Positions 6,488-14,221 of a stretch of DNA of 64,000 bases are shown piece after piece. The notes under the pieces were generated by a model, which saw only the letters and a list, made by a program, of their open reading frames with translations, did not search any database and was not told where the DNA came from. Every line of letters starts with the position of its first letter. The stretch's first letter is position 1. Both the position numbers and the translations under genes were made by a program. The stretch covers positions 496,001 through 560,000 of the forward strand of contig NZ_RQJO01000015.1 in the NCBI RefSeq assembly GCF_003858635.1. Direction: 5' to 3'. Source of the stretch: Larkinella rosea. GTDB taxonomy: Bacteria > Bacteroidota > Bacteroidia > Cytophagales > Spirosomataceae.

Positions 6488-9295
6488 ATGAAATTTCTTC
6501 TAACTGCGATTTCCCTTTTAGTACTCCAAATTTCCGTCTTTGCCCAGAGCGGCTCCCTCAAAGGGACAATCAAAGACGCCAAAAACAACGAAGCCATCAT
6601 TGGCGCCACCATCCAGGTCGTCGGGGCTAACCCGGTGATCGGTTCCGTCACCGACATCGAAGGAAACTTCGAAATCGCCAAAGTCCCCGCCGGGGTTCAC
6701 CAACTGCAAATCAGCTACATTTCCTACGCCACCAAAACCATCGACAACGTGCGGGTGGAAGCCGGAAAAACCACGCTGATCAACTCGGCACTCACCGAAG
6801 ACAACAAAACCCTCGCAGAAGTCGTCGTAAAAGGTCAGCGCGGCACCAACACCGAAGTGGCCGTCATCACCGAAATCAAGCAGATCGAGCAGGTAGCCGT
6901 CGGGATTTCGGCGCAGCAGATTTCCCGCAGCCAGGACCGCGACGCGTCGCAGGTCATCCGCCGGGTGCCGGGCGTTTCCATCCAGGACGACCGGTTTATC
7001 ATCGTCCGCGGGCTGAACGAACGCTACAATACCGTGATGCTGAACGACGTCATTACGCCCTCGACCGAGGTGGATATCAAGGCGTTCTCGTTCGATCTGA
7101 TTCCGAGTTCGGCCATCGACCGGATGCTGATCTTCAAATCGGGAGCCGCCGAGCTGCCGGGCGACTTCGGGGGCGGGATCATCAAAATCTACACCAAAAC
7201 CATCCCGGACGCCAACAGCTTCTACGCCGGTATTTCGACTTCCTACCGCGCCAACACGACCTTCCAGAACCTGAATACGTACCAGGGCGGCAAAACCGAC
7301 TGGCTCGGTTTCGACGACGGAACGCGCCGGTTACCGGCCAATTTCCCGTCGCAACGCCGGATCAACGTCTTCGGCGCGTCGTCAGAACCGGTCATCAACA
7401 AGTTTAAAGCGCTGTCGCCGTATTTCGACCTGAACAAAAAAGCGGTTTCGCCGGATTTGCGGGCGCAACTGGGTTTCAGCCGCCGGTTTTACATTGGCAG
7501 CAAGGAACTGACCACCTTCACGAACATCAACTACACCAACGCCCACACGTTCTCGAACGTGGAGCAATACCGGTATTTTGCCGCCGACCCCACCACCGGC
7601 AAGAGCGACATTCAATACGCCTACAAAGACCAGTTGCTGACGGAAAACACGCGGCTGGGCGTACTGAGCAACTGGGCATTGATTCTGAATCCACGGACGA
7701 AAATCGAGTTTCGGAACCTGTTCAACCAGTTGGGCACGAAAGAAACGACGATCCGGAACGGTTACAACGATAACAACCTGGAACTGAACAACTACGCCTT
7801 CCGCTACGAACAGAAAAGCATTTACACCGGCCAGTTGAACGGTACGCACGAACTGAACGGCCAGAGCCGCTTGCGCTGGACGGGCGGTTTTGGTTTCACG
7901 AACCGCCAGGAGCCGGATTACCGCCGGTTCACGTCGAGCCGTCCGCAGGGCAGCAGCGAACCGTTCCGCATCGACGTTCCGCAGCAACCCAGCCCGACGT
8001 TCCAGAATGCCGCCCGGTTTTACTCGAACCTGAACGAATACGTGACCACGGGCCGCGTCGATTACGAATACAAAAAAGCCGCTCCGGCCGATACCGACGA
8101 CAAGCAGATTCTGAAACTGCGCGCCGGGGCTTACGCCGAATACAAAGACCGGGCGTTTAAGGCACGGTATTTCGGGATTGTCAACCCGAATAATGTGAGT
8201 GCCGAGATTCTGTCGCAGAGTCCGTCGCAATTTTTCCGGGCCAGCAACCTGTCGCCGAACGGTTTGTATTACAACGAAGGTACCAACACGCAGGACCATT
8301 ACGACGCCCAGAACATGCTGGTGTCGGGTTACGTCGGTGCCTACATTCCGCTGTCGGCCCGGTTTAACGCAACGGTCGGTTTCCGGGGCGAATACAACCG
8401 CCAGCAACTGCAAAGTGTCGTGAATGGCGTTCAACCGATCAAGGTCGATAACCCGATTTTCAGCCCGCTGCCGTCGGTCAATGCCTCGTATAACCTGTCG
8501 GACAAATCGCTGTTCCGCGTGGCCTACAGCATGTCGGTCAACCGGCCGGAATTCCGCGAGCTGGCGCAGTTTGCCTACTATGACTTTAACTACGACGTGT
8601 CGCGGGTTGGAAATCCGAACCTGAAAATTGCCAAGATTCACAACGCCGACGTACGCTACGAGTTTTATCCGGGCGAGGGCGAGCTGATTTCGGTGGCCGG
8701 TTTTTACAAGTACTTCATCAACCCGATCGAAGCCAAAATCAACTACTCGGGTAGCGGAGTTTCCTACACCGTCGATAACGCCAACAACGCCTACAGCATG
8801 GGGGTCGAACTCGAAGCGCGCAAGTCGCTGCGGGGGGTGAGTGCCTCCGGTTTTCTGGACAATCTGACGGTTTTGCTGAATGCGGCCCTGATCAAAAGTT
8901 CGGTGATCAACTCGTTTGTGGGTCAGGAAAATAACCGCTCGCTGCAGGGGCAGTCGCCGTATCTGGTCAACGCCGGGATTTACTACACCGATCCGAAACA
9001 GGGCTGGCAGGTGAACGTACTCTACAACGTGATTGGCCGCCGGATTTTCGCGGTGGGTGATCGGTCGGTGCAACCGACGATTTACGAAATGCCGCGCAAC
9101 GTCATCGACTTGACGGTCACCAAGAAAATCGGTGATCACATCGAAGTTCGCGCCGGTATTCAGGATCTGCTGAACCAGCCATTCCGCCTGATTCAGGATT
9201 CGAATCTGGACAAGAAAATTACGGCCAGCGACGATGTATACCAGCGGTTTAAACGCGGCTCGTATTCAACAGTAGGGATCACCTACAAATTCTAA
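6488..9295 (+). CDS. TonB-dependent outer-membrane receptor (carboxypeptidase-regulatory type)
   Basis: A 935-residue receptor. Signal peptide MKFLLTAISLLVLQISVFAQ; carboxypeptidase-regulatory-like domain at about 22-100 (SGSLKGTIKDAKNNEAIIGA); plug domain at about 125-240 with the RRVPGVSIQDDRFIIVRGL signature; then a 22-strand-type barrel ending in the aromatic motif YSTVGITYKF. It imports a ligand through the outer membrane using TonB energy. It lacks the STN domain seen in the two SusC proteins of this window, so it should not signal to a FecR. A surface lipoprotein gene follows after 53 nt, most likely as a partner in the same operon. The substrate is not predictable. Confidence 0.92.
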   Translation: MKFLLTAISLLVLQISVFAQSGSLKGTIKDAKNNEAIIGATIQVVGANPVIGSVTDIEGNFEIAKVPAGVHQLQISYISYATKTIDNVRVEAGKTTLINSALTEDNKTLAEVVVKGQRGTNTEVAVITEIKQIEQVAVGISAQQISRSQDRDASQVIRRVPGVSIQDDRFIIVRGLNERYNTVMLNDVITPSTEVDIKAFSFDLIPSSAIDRMLIFKSGAAELPGDFGGGIIKIYTKTIPDANSFYAGISTSYRANTTFQNLNTYQGGKTDWLGFDDGTRRLPANFPSQRRINVFGASSEPVINKFKALSPYFDLNKKAVSPDLRAQLGFSRRFYIGSKELTTFTNINYTNAHTFSNVEQYRYFAADPTTGKSDIQYAYKDQLLTENTRLGVLSNWALILNPRTKIEFRNLFNQLGTKETTIRNGYNDNNLELNNYAFRYEQKSIYTGQLNGTHELNGQSRLRWTGGFGFTNRQEPDYRRFTSSRPQGSSEPFRIDVPQQPSPTFQNAARFYSNLNEYVTTGRVDYEYKKAAPADTDDKQILKLRAGAYAEYKDRAFKARYFGIVNPNNVSAEILSQSPSQFFRASNLSPNGLYYNEGTNTQDHYDAQNMLVSGYVGAYIPLSARFNATVGFRGEYNRQQLQSVVNGVQPIKVDNPIFSPLPSVNASYNLSDKSLFRVAYSMSVNRPEFRELAQFAYYDFNYDVSRVGNPNLKIAKIHNADVRYEFYPGEGELISVAGFYKYFINPIEAKINYSGSGVSYTVDNANNAYSMGVELEARKSLRGVSASGFLDNLTVLLNAALIKSSVINSFVGQENNRSLQGQSPYLVNAGIYYTDPKQGWQVNVLYNVIGRRIFAVGDRSVQPTIYEMPRNVIDLTVTKKIGDHIEVRAGIQDLLNQPFRLIQDSNLDKKITASDDVYQRFKRGSYSTVGITYKF

Positions 9296-9348
9296 ATTTT
9301 CAAGACAATACCACTATACAACTTAACAATCACCCAATTTAAAACAGT

Positions 9349-10698
9349 ATGAAAAAGTTAACAACCTGGATGTTGGCGTTGCTGCTGAGCGTAGTAACAC
9401 TGGGCATAATGGTTTCCTGTAACAATAGTAGCGATGACGACGATCTGGGTCCTGCACCAACGCCGGGAACCATGACGGAGGTAAGTGGAAACATTACGAC
9501 GAATACAACCTGGGCTGCGAAAAATCAGTATTTACTGAAAGGATTTGTATATGTACAACCGGGCGTTACGCTGACGATCGAACCGGGTACGGTGATCAAA
9601 GGGGATCAGGCTTCGAAAGCGTCGCTGTTCATTTTGCCGGGTGCGAAAATCATCGCCGACGGAACGAAAGCAAAACCGATCGTTTTTACGTCGAATCAGG
9701 CCATCGGTCAGCGCCGGGCGGGCGACTGGGGTGGTGTCGTAATTATGGGAAAAGCCCCCGCCAACAAAAAGGATTTCAAAATTGAAGGGGAAGAAGTTTC
9801 GATCGTACCGGGCGGTGCGACGGGCGACGCGGCTGACAATTCGGGTATCCTGCGGTACGTCCGCATCGAGTTTGGTGGCATTGCCTTCCAGACGGATAAA
9901 GAAATCAACGGTCTGACGCTGGCGGGTGTCGGTAATGGAACCGTGATCGACTACGTACAGGTTTCGTACAGCGGTGACGACGCCATCGAATGGTTTGGTG
10001 GTACGGTTAACGCCCGCCATTTAGTGGCTTACCGGACGCTGGACGACGATTTCGATACGGACTATGGGTATGCCGGAACGGTTCAGTACGGGATGATTCT
10101 GCGCGATCCGGCGGTAGCCGATCAGTGTACCTGCTCGGATTCGAACGGTTTTGAATCGGACAACGACGGAACCGGTTCGCAGGATCTGCCGCAAACATCG
10201 GCCAAATTTGCCAACGTGAGCCTCTTTCTGGGACCTGGCGCCGTAAACAGTAAATACCGTTCAGCATTCCGGATTCGCCGGAACTCAGCCATCAGCATTT
10301 ACAATACGGTGGTGTCGGCGGCTTATCCGAAAGGCCTGGAACTGGAAGCGGCTGATTCGCAGAACAATTTCAAAACCGGGAAGAGCGATTACCAGGGCGT
10401 GTCGATTGCCAATGCGGTTTTGCCGCTGGTGGGTGCCGATACGACGATGATCAAAGCGGCTTCCCGCAAGAACACCTTCGGCGCGGTTGAAGCCAACCTG
10501 AAACTTGCAGCTAACTTCAACGTACTGACCGGTAAACCGGGTATCCTGCTGCAAACCGGATCTCCGTTGCTGACCGGCGGTGCTACGCTGCCGGCCGGTC
10601 TGGAAGCGACGACCTACGTTGGGGCGTTTGGTGCGACCGACTGGACGGAAACCTGGACCAACTTCGATCCCCAGAATACCGATTATACGCTCAAATAA
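9349..10698 (+). CDS. Surface-type beta-helix lipoprotein, partner of the TonB receptor
   Basis: 449 residues. A lipoprotein signal ends at LGIMVSC, and the Cys is followed by NNSSDDDD, an acidic stretch like the export signal that sends Bacteroidota lipoproteins to the cell surface. The body has repeated short strands (GFVYVQPGVTLTIEPGTVI, ASLFILPGAKIIADGT, KPIVFTSN) typical of right-handed parallel beta-helices. Acidic loops (DDDFDTDYGYAG, SDNDGTGSQ) suggest metal binding. It follows the receptor by 53 nt and ends in a strong terminator. By position it could play the substrate-capturing role that SusD plays for SusC; this is inference. Confidence 0.75.
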   Translation: MKKLTTWMLALLLSVVTLGIMVSCNNSSDDDDLGPAPTPGTMTEVSGNITTNTTWAAKNQYLLKGFVYVQPGVTLTIEPGTVIKGDQASKASLFILPGAKIIADGTKAKPIVFTSNQAIGQRRAGDWGGVVIMGKAPANKKDFKIEGEEVSIVPGGATGDAADNSGILRYVRIEFGGIAFQTDKEINGLTLAGVGNGTVIDYVQVSYSGDDAIEWFGGTVNARHLVAYRTLDDDFDTDYGYAGTVQYGMILRDPAVADQCTCSDSNGFESDNDGTGSQDLPQTSAKFANVSLFLGPGAVNSKYRSAFRIRRNSAISIYNTVVSAAYPKGLELEAADSQNNFKTGKSDYQGVSIANAVLPLVGADTTMIKAASRKNTFGAVEANLKLAANFNVLTGKPGILLQTGSPLLTGGATLPAGLEATTYVGAFGATDWTETWTNFDPQNTDYTLK

Positions 10699-10730
10699 AC
10701 GTCAATTCTTTATATTTGGTGTCGCACGAA

Positions 10731-10758
10731 AAGGCCGGGGCTTTGCTCCGGCTTTTTT
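10731..10758 (+). terminator. Rho-independent terminator after the lipoprotein gene
   Basis: Stem GCCGGGGC/GCTCCGGC with a TTT loop, preceded by AA and followed by six T, 33 nt after the stop codon. Confidence 0.85.
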
Positions 10759-10816
10759 CTTATTTTTACCATTTACTGCGGGGAGAGGTATCACTACAAA
10801 ATCTATTGAGGAACTT

Positions 10817-10826
10817 GTCTATAGAC
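10817..10826. promoter_or_regulatory. Candidate Rrf2 operator palindrome GTCTATAGAC
   Basis: A perfect 10-bp palindrome 70 nt upstream of the Rrf2 gene, set in an AT-rich region and flanked by a looser AACTT...AAGTT pair. Rrf2 proteins often repress their own promoters at such sites. No direct evidence of binding. Confidence 0.3.
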
Positions 10827-10895
10827 TAATAAGTTAATACCTTGACACAATAACCTAAAACCGACACCTGAACCTGTTTACTACCTATAAGCACA

Positions 10896-11360
10896 ATGAT
10901 TTCGAAGAAAGCCAAGTATGCCATCAAAGCCTTAAAAGTGCTCACCGAAGAGTTTGGAAAAGGACCGATACTGATTTCTTATATTTCGGCGAAGGAAAAC
11001 ATCCCAAAAAAATTTCTGGAAGCGATTCTGCTTGAACTGCGTAACCACGGTATTTTGCAAAGCCAGAAGGGAAAAGGGGGCGGTTATTTGCTGCGCGTTG
11101 ATCCCGAGCGGGTCAATCTGGCTCAGGTGTTGCGCGTCATCGACGGGCCAATTGCGCCAACGCCCTGTGTTTCGCATAATTTTTACGTCCGCTGCGACGA
11201 TTGCAACGACGAAGTCACCTGCGCCATCCGCCCCATCATGGAGCGCGTTCGCGACGCCAATCTGGCGGTTTACGAAAAAACCACCTTATCCGCCTTCACC
11301 CGCCGGGAAGCCGAACACCAGGTCGTGGAAGTAAATCTGATTGATACGGAGAATAACTAG
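10896..11360 (+). CDS. Rrf2 family transcriptional regulator with four clustered cysteines
   Basis: 154 residues. The N-terminal winged helix is intact (MISKKAKYAIKALKVL, IPKKFLEAILLELRNHGIL, QKGKGGGYLL with the Rrf2 wing). The sensor loop carries Cys91, Cys100, Cys103 and Cys109, spaced like ligands for an iron-sulfur cluster as in IscR/NsrR relatives, though with different spacing. It probably senses redox, iron or nitric oxide. It stands alone between a terminator and a long inverted repeat that starts 7 nt after its stop. A candidate operator lies upstream. The neighbouring genes do not show the target regulon. Confidence 0.88.
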   Translation: MISKKAKYAIKALKVLTEEFGKGPILISYISAKENIPKKFLEAILLELRNHGILQSQKGKGGGYLLRVDPERVNLAQVLRVIDGPIAPTPCVSHNFYVRCDDCNDEVTCAIRPIMERVRDANLAVYEKTTLSAFTRREAEHQVVEVNLIDTENN

Positions 11361-11366
11361 TTTACG

Positions 11367-11473
11367 GTTTACGGTGGCTGACGCACGTACCCACGGACTT
11401 TAGTCCGTGTTTTGAGAATTGAGGATGATTCACGGACTAAAGTCCGTGGGTACGTGCGTCAGCTACCGTAAAC
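11367..11473. repeat. Long inverted repeat, 43-nt arms, between convergent genes
   Basis: Arms 11367-11409 and 11431-11473 are complementary with one mismatch. Each arm reads GTTTACGGT.GCTGACGCACG then TACCCACGGAC and a nested palindrome CACGGACTTTAGTCCGTG. It fills nearly the whole space between the stops of the Rrf2 and DUF4301 genes (7 and 3 nt away) and could end both transcripts. Half-sites recur at other loci in the window. Confidence 0.9.
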
Positions 11474-11476
11474 CCT

Positions 11477-12952
11477 CTACGCCGGCTGGTGCTCCTTCCG
11501 CAACAGATCATTAACGGTTTTCACCGGATTGAAGGTAATCAGCGGAACTTCGACAAAAACCGTATTCCAGTCGGCCATCGCGCCGTTCCACAGTCCCGGC
11601 AGTTCCTGCGCCTTGAGTTCCTTTCCGTCTTTCGATTTTGAGGTAATAAAACCGGTCTGCGGATCGCGGTAAGCGGGTAGATTGTATTTTTCACCTTCCC
11701 GGTTTTTCAGCGCACACACCAGATCGACCGGATTGAAGTGCGTAGCCTGATCGAAAATCTGCTTCTGTTCGGCATTCCCCAGATCGATTTGCGCCGATTC
11801 CACGATTTGCAGTGAAACCGAACCGTCGGCATTTTTGGCCCAGAACGGTCCTCCGCCGGGTTCGCCCACGTTTTTCACCATGCCGCAGGCCCGCAGCGGG
11901 CGGTCGAGTTTCCGGCGGAAATAGTCGATTTTTTCGTCCTGCGACCAATTGTCAAAACCGTCGGGCGGCAGCACGCAAAGCGTGGCCCGTAAAAATTCAT
12001 CGAGTTCGGCCAGGTAACCTTCGCTGATCAGATCGTCGCCCAGCATTTCCTGAAACCGGAAAATCTGCTGCTGAATATCGAGCAGAATCGCGCCCAGCAC
12101 TTTTTTATAGATGAACGTCTGCTCTTTCAGAGCGTCCGGCACCACGTTGTCGATGTTTTTGATAAACACCACGTCGGCGTCGATGTCGTTCAGGTTTTCG
12201 ATCAATGCCCCGTGGCCCGCCGGGCGGAACAGCAGCGAACCGTCGGCGTTGCGGAACGGCGTATTGTCGGGATTCACCGAAATGGTGTCCGTCGATTTTT
12301 TCTGTTCGGAGAACGTAATTTCAAACGTCACGCCCAGTTTGGCTTCGTAGTCCGGCTGAACGCTTTCGATCAGGGCTTCAAACCGGCTGCGGTGTTCGGG
12401 CGAAACCGTGAAGTGAATCCGCACGCGGCCGTTCGAATTGGCATAAACCGCCCCTTCGATCAGGTGTTCTTCCACGGGCGTGCGCGGCCCTTCCGGATAC
12501 CGGTGAAACAGCAGCAACCCTTTGGGCAGGTTCCCATAATCAAGCCCTTCTTCGGTTAATAAAGCGCTCAGAACGTGGTGATTCGTCTCCCCGGAAACCC
12601 CTTTCAAAGCATCGTAAAAGGCAAAGTCGGACAAGCGGGTGAAAAACTCCTCCACCGATTTATCGGTTTTGCCTTCCAGCGCGGCAAACAGCGATTTAAA
12701 CATCCGTGTGGCCGCGCCCGATGCCGGAACGAATTTCAGCAACGACAGCGCGGGGGCTTTCCGATCGAAACTCGCCGTGATTGTGGTTAATTCCTGTTCA
12801 TTAACGCGGATCAGCCCGTCGCCCACCGTGGCCGCTTTGATCACGGGCAGATACGGAAAGTTATCGACGAAATGCTGGATCTGTTCATCAACCTGCTCGA
12901 GGGTAGCGCCTTGCGCCAGAATCTGATGCTGATCTATTTCGGTGAATTGCAT
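11477..12952 (-). CDS. DUF4301 family protein
   Basis: A 491-residue soluble protein typical in length for DUF4301, a family largely limited to Bacteroidota. The signature FVPASGAATRMFKSLFAAL sits near residue 75 and resembles the G-x-G-T-R-M pyrophosphorylase motif of nucleotidyltransferases. HYPEGPRTPVEEHLIEGAVY-like and PAGHGALIENLNDIDADVVF segments also suggest a sugar-nucleotidyltransferase fold. The activity has not been established to my knowledge. It is transcribed towards Rrf2 and ends 3 nt from the inverted repeat. The upstream region is a decayed intergenic stretch. Confidence 0.85.
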   Translation of the reverse strand: MQFTEIDQHQILAQGATLEQVDEQIQHFVDNFPYLPVIKAATVGDGLIRVNEQELTTITASFDRKAPALSLLKFVPASGAATRMFKSLFAALEGKTDKSVEEFFTRLSDFAFYDALKGVSGETNHHVLSALLTEEGLDYGNLPKGLLLFHRYPEGPRTPVEEHLIEGAVYANSNGRVRIHFTVSPEHRSRFEALIESVQPDYEAKLGVTFEITFSEQKKSTDTISVNPDNTPFRNADGSLLFRPAGHGALIENLNDIDADVVFIKNIDNVVPDALKEQTFIYKKVLGAILLDIQQQIFRFQEMLGDDLISEGYLAELDEFLRATLCVLPPDGFDNWSQDEKIDYFRRKLDRPLRACGMVKNVGEPGGGPFWAKNADGSVSLQIVESAQIDLGNAEQKQIFDQATHFNPVDLVCALKNREGEKYNLPAYRDPQTGFITSKSKDGKELKAQELPGLWNGAMADWNTVFVEVPLITFNPVKTVNDLLRKEHQPA

Positions 12953-13317
12953 AGAAAATTCGGTAAGAGATGCGGTTGTTGTACAATTGGCAAATACGAA
13001 AATTTGCGGGTTTCAATCAAGCCGTAGGAATGTAAAAAATGAGACTGTTAGTAAATGGATTGTATCGTTCCTAATTAGTGGAGGTTGTGTCTAAGGCTTA
13101 AAGTAAAGTAGGAACTCATGCCAACAAAAGCAGCAAGATTCATGCGCTTTATGAGATTATTGGCCGCGTAGCGGTTGAATGATTGTAGAACAATTGTGTT
13201 GAACTACTCAGCGTGCCTTTAGGTACGCAACCTCATCGCTAATTGCGTACCTAAAGGCACGCTGGTAGAGGTTAGGTAATTATCATCGCTACAAACATGT
13301 TGTGCCTATGGCACTTA
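12953..13317. other. Decayed intergenic region
   Basis: A stretch between the DUF4301 start and the DUF4160/DUF2442 remnants with no intact gene. It holds the perfect 19-nt-arm inverted repeat at 13210-13263. Short open stretches such as SSKIHALYEIIGRVAVE near 13130-13185 might be a remnant of coding sequence, but I cannot assign them. Confidence 0.5.
13210..13263. repeat. Perfect inverted repeat, 19-nt arms
   Basis: AGCGTGCCTTTAGGTACGC and its exact complement are separated by 16 nt. It lies in the gene-poor region upstream of the pseudogenes. It has no T-run, so it is more likely a mobile palindromic element than a terminator. Confidence 0.85.
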
Positions 13318-13446
13318 ATGATTTCATTATCTACACTGAAATTAATTCAAGCCTGGGTGATTTTGCATGAAAATGAACTAGTAACTAATTTCGAGAACCT
13401 GCGTGCTAATCCGGCAACCTGGCAGAAAATTAAACCGCTGGAATGA
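13318..13446 (+). pseudogene. DUF4160 protein remnant (C-terminal part)
   Basis: The frame 13318-13446 encodes 42 residues containing LKLIQAWVILHENEL and WQKIKPLE. These match the last third of DUF4160 proteins, which end in a helix of the form LVQAWIELHxDEL followed by a KIxPL tail. The N-terminal half (normally starting MPxI and containing a HxHV-type motif) is missing; the sequence before it is an inverted repeat and unrelated DNA. The recognition is from memory of the family. The following DUF2442 remnant starts 1 nt later, as in intact DUF4160/DUF2442 pairs. Confidence 0.6.
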
Positions 13447-13447
13447 G

Positions 13448-13702
13448 ATGCTTCATTATATAACGAAAATAGGCAGCGTGGCCGATGATTACAGCTTAAT
13501 CTGTCGTTTCAACGAGGGCGAAAAGCGGAAAATCCAGTTAAAGCCTTTCCAGTAAAGGCTGGATAAAACACCGGAAATGTAGCAACTTTGGGATACTTCT
13601 TACTTTCAAAAAGTCTCGTTGGACAGTTATGGAACGTTGTCATGGGACAATGGAGCCGATTTTTGTCCAGATGTTCTGTTTGAAAACTCCGTGCCGGTTT
13701 AA
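13448..13702 (+). pseudogene. DUF2442 protein, broken by two in-frame stops
   Basis: An 85-codon frame starting MLHYITKIGSVADDYSLICR and ending VSLDSYGTLSWDNGADFCPD then VLFENSVPV. The pattern G.LSW.NGADFCPD.L is the DUF2442 hallmark. A TAA at 13553-13555 and a TAG at 13580-13582 interrupt it, with no frameshift, so decay is recent. DUF2442 proteins are often encoded next to DUF4160 proteins in a pair with toxin-antitoxin-like organisation. The last 4 nt overlap the 3' end of the convergent ybeY gene. Confidence 0.75.
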
Positions 13703-14124
13703 TTTACAAGTCCCCAACTCGCCAGGCTTTCTTCCTCTTTCTTCCGCATCAGGGCAATTTCGTCGTCCGTCTTGTCGCCAAAACCGCAAAGGTGCAATAA
13801 ACCGTGGGCCAGCACCCGGCGGAGTTCCTGTTCTTCGGCAATCTGTAGTTGTAGGGCGTTGTCGCGGACGCGGTCGATGCTGACAAAAATGTCGCCTTCC
13901 AGCCGGTTTTCCTCTTCCGAATTGTCAAACGTAATGATGTCGGTGTAATAATCGTGTTCCAGGTATTCGCGATTGACCTGAAGCAGATACTCGTCGGAGC
14001 AGAAAATATAATTCAGTTCGCCGACACTAAACCCTTCGCGGGTTGCCAGTTTGGTGAGCCACTGACGGGTCAGAATTTTCTGAGAAAGGGTAAATTTGAT
14101 GTCTTCCGTGAAAAATCGAATCAT
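13699..14124 (-). CDS. ybeY: Endoribonuclease YbeY (rRNA maturation)
   Basis: 141 residues, the normal length. YbeY is a zinc-dependent endonuclease acting in 16S rRNA 3'-end maturation and ribosome quality control. The core is DYYTDIITFDNSEEE and LEGDIFVSIDRV, followed by HGLLHLCGFGD. His107 and His111 are the first two zinc ligands; the third, His in the classic H-x3-H-x5-H motif, is Asp117 here, as I recall from other Bacteroidota YbeY proteins. The Arg needed for activity in E. coli (in strand SIDR) is present. The gene ends against the DUF2442 pseudogene. Confidence 0.93.
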   Translation of the reverse strand: MIRFFTEDIKFTLSQKILTRQWLTKLATREGFSVGELNYIFCSDEYLLQVNREYLEHDYYTDIITFDNSEEENRLEGDIFVSIDRVRDNALQLQIAEEQELRRVLAHGLLHLCGFGDKTDDEIALMRKKEEESLASWGLVN

Positions 14125-14146
14125 GCCGCAAAGGTAGCCAATCTAC

Positions 14147-14217
14147 TTGATAGGAACGCGGGTGGAACGGATTAAACGGATCATCCGTGTAAATCCGTTC
14201 CATCCGCGTTCCCATCA
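14147..14217. repeat. Inverted repeat, 27-nt arms with nested palindrome
   Basis: TTGATAGGAACGCGGGTGG plus ACGGATT on the left pairs with AATCCGTTCC...CCCATCAA on the right with two mismatches. The loop holds ACGGATCATCCGT, itself a palindrome. It is located between the DUF5009 gene (stop at 14222) and ybeY, so it can act as a terminator or RNA-processing site. Confidence 0.8.
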
Positions 14218-14221
14218 AAGT

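Noticed and set aside
7382-9139. Long open frame of 585 codons on the minus strand
   Set aside because: It is the shadow of the TonB receptor gene, which has a signal peptide, plug and barrel signatures. The antisense frame has no recognisable domain.
13448-13702. Functional DUF2442 gene through stop-codon read-through
   Set aside because: Two different stops within 30 nt and a truncated partner gene make decay much more likely.
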